Below, in pieces: positions 59,625 through 64,000 of a DNA stretch of 64,000 nucleotides. Position 1 is the first letter of the stretch, and each line of letters opens with the position of its first letter. The notes under the pieces are model-generated. The model did no database searches, was not told the origin of the DNA, and was given only the letters and a program-made list of their open reading frames with translations. The translations under genes and the position numbers were made by a program. The stretch is taken from positions 2,666,001-2,730,000 of the forward strand of contig NZ_FXBL01000004.1 of NCBI RefSeq assembly GCF_900177325.1, read 5' to 3'. Source of the stretch: Mesorhizobium australicum (lineage in GTDB: Bacteria; Pseudomonadota; Alphaproteobacteria; Rhizobiales; Rhizobiaceae).

Positions 59625-60005
59625 ATGGCTGATCTGTCGAAGATCGTTGAAGACCTGTCGAGCCTGACCGTCCTCGAGGCGGCTGAGCTCTCGAAGCTCC
59701 TCGAAGAGAAGTGGGGCGTTTCGGCCGCCGCTCCGGTCGCCGTTGCCGCCGCTGGCGGTGGCGCTGCCGCCGCTGCTGCTCCGGCCGAGGAGAAGACCGA
59801 GTTCGACGTCGTCCTGACCGACGCCGGCGCTCAGAAGATCAACGTCATCAAGGAAGTCCGCGCGATCACGGGCCTGGGCCTCAAGGAAGCCAAGGACCTG
59901 GTCGAGGGCGCTCCGAAGCCGGTCAAGGAAGGCGTCAACAAGGCTGACGCCGACAAGATCAAGGCCCAGCTGGAAGCAGCCGGCGCCAAGGTCGACCTGA
60001 AGTAA
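59625..60005 (+). CDS. rplL: 50S ribosomal protein L7/L12
   Basis: 126 residues. N-terminal dimerisation part ([20 protein letters not shown]), an Ala-rich hinge around residues 38-58, and the globular C-terminal domain ([38 protein letters not shown]). Stalk protein recruiting translation factors. 57 bases after rplJ. Confidence 0.99.
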   Translation: MADLSKIVEDLSSLTVLEAAELSKLLEEKWGVSAAAPVAVAAAGGGAAAAAAPAEEKTEFDVVLTDAGAQKINVIKEVRAITGLGLKEAKDLVEGAPKPVKEGVNKADADKIKAQLEAAGAKVDLK

Positions 60006-60014
60006 CACGCGTGT

Positions 60015-60040
60015 CGGCGGGCGGCTTTCGCCGTCCGCCG
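60015..60040 (+). terminator. Hairpin between rplL and rpoB
   Basis: CGGCGGGCGG-CTTTCG-CCGTCCGCCG, 10 base pairs with one wobble, 10 bases after the rplL stop. No U-run follows, so it is more likely a partial attenuator or RNA-processing signal that lowers rpoBC relative to the ribosomal genes than a full terminator. Confidence 0.5.
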
Positions 60041-60201
60041 CCTCCCTGGGGGAGGGCCCGCGTATTGGGCGAATTTAGGGAAACCCCTTTTCCGAGGGCC
60101 GGGAACGGCTCTCCGAAAACGGGTTTTCAACCGTTTTGAAATGCCGCAGCGCGTCTCGCGCGCGGTCGCAAGGATAGCCAGTAAGGCAGCAAGGAGCGAC
60201 G

Positions 60202-64000
<3,799 letters not shown>

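Overview
The window reads as ordinary chromosome from an alphaproteobacterium of the order Hyphomicrobiales (Rhizobiales), closest in feel to the Mesorhizobium/Phyllobacteriaceae group. The DNA is GC-rich and densely packed with many 4-base ATGA/GTGA overlaps. Marker genes and orders fit: divK-pleD, mipZ, a DUF6105 gene, a LexA box of the GTTC-N7-GTTC type, dprA-plsY-pyrC'-pyrB, topA-rnr-DUF983-NUDIX, and tuf-tRNA-Trp-secE-nusG-rplKAJL-rpoB. Species-level identity cannot be read from the sequence alone.

Layout. 1-5 kb: the end of a diguanylate cyclase, then the glycine-cleavage operon gcvT-gcvH-gcvP (minus strand) behind a tandem glycine riboswitch. 5-10 kb: an XRE regulator and both enzymes of glutathione-dependent formaldehyde oxidation (fghA, flhA), separated by a DUF1345 membrane protein, a vapBC-type toxin-antitoxin pair with a perfect palindromic operator, a DUF188 protein and a lipoprotein. 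10-14.7 kb: pccA (biotin-carrying acyl-CoA carboxylase subunit), an uncharacterised TTG-start gene coupled to it, a Stf0-type sulfotransferase and a hypothetical gene. 14.7-17.8 kb: a visibly A+T-richer accessory island with a small P-loop gene, the remains of a tyrosine recombinase and a two-gene operon resembling the Kiwa anti-phage system (4-TM protein plus DUF4868-like protein). 17.8-27.5 kb: dnaE, a secreted protein, dinB under a LexA box, a GNAT, a HAD hydrolase, DUF3572, divK-pleD, a candidate structured small RNA with its own terminator, and rpmG.

27.6-42.7 kb: MFS transporter, NUDIX, DUF983, rnr, topA, a small conserved gene, dprA, plsY, a dihydroorotase homologue lacking the metal-binding HxH, pyrB, an AidB-like acyl-CoA dehydrogenase, two small membrane proteins and ruvX. 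42.7-54.7 kb: a metallo-beta-lactamase-fold hydrolase, a secreted protein, a phd/vapC module, gatC-gatA, a YdcF-like protein, a 25-residue membrane miniprotein, DUF599, sdaA, hicAB, DUF1489, mipZ, a J-domain-like protein without HPD, and a SPOR-tailed D,D-carboxypeptidase. 54.9-64 kb: the translation/transcription cluster from tuf to rpoB, which runs off the right edge.

The best candidate for an under-described system is the 15.0-17.4 kb island. The second is the structured RNA at 27.17-27.29 kb, which carries a CCUCCU loop. All functional calls come from reading translated sequence and motifs; no database search was run.
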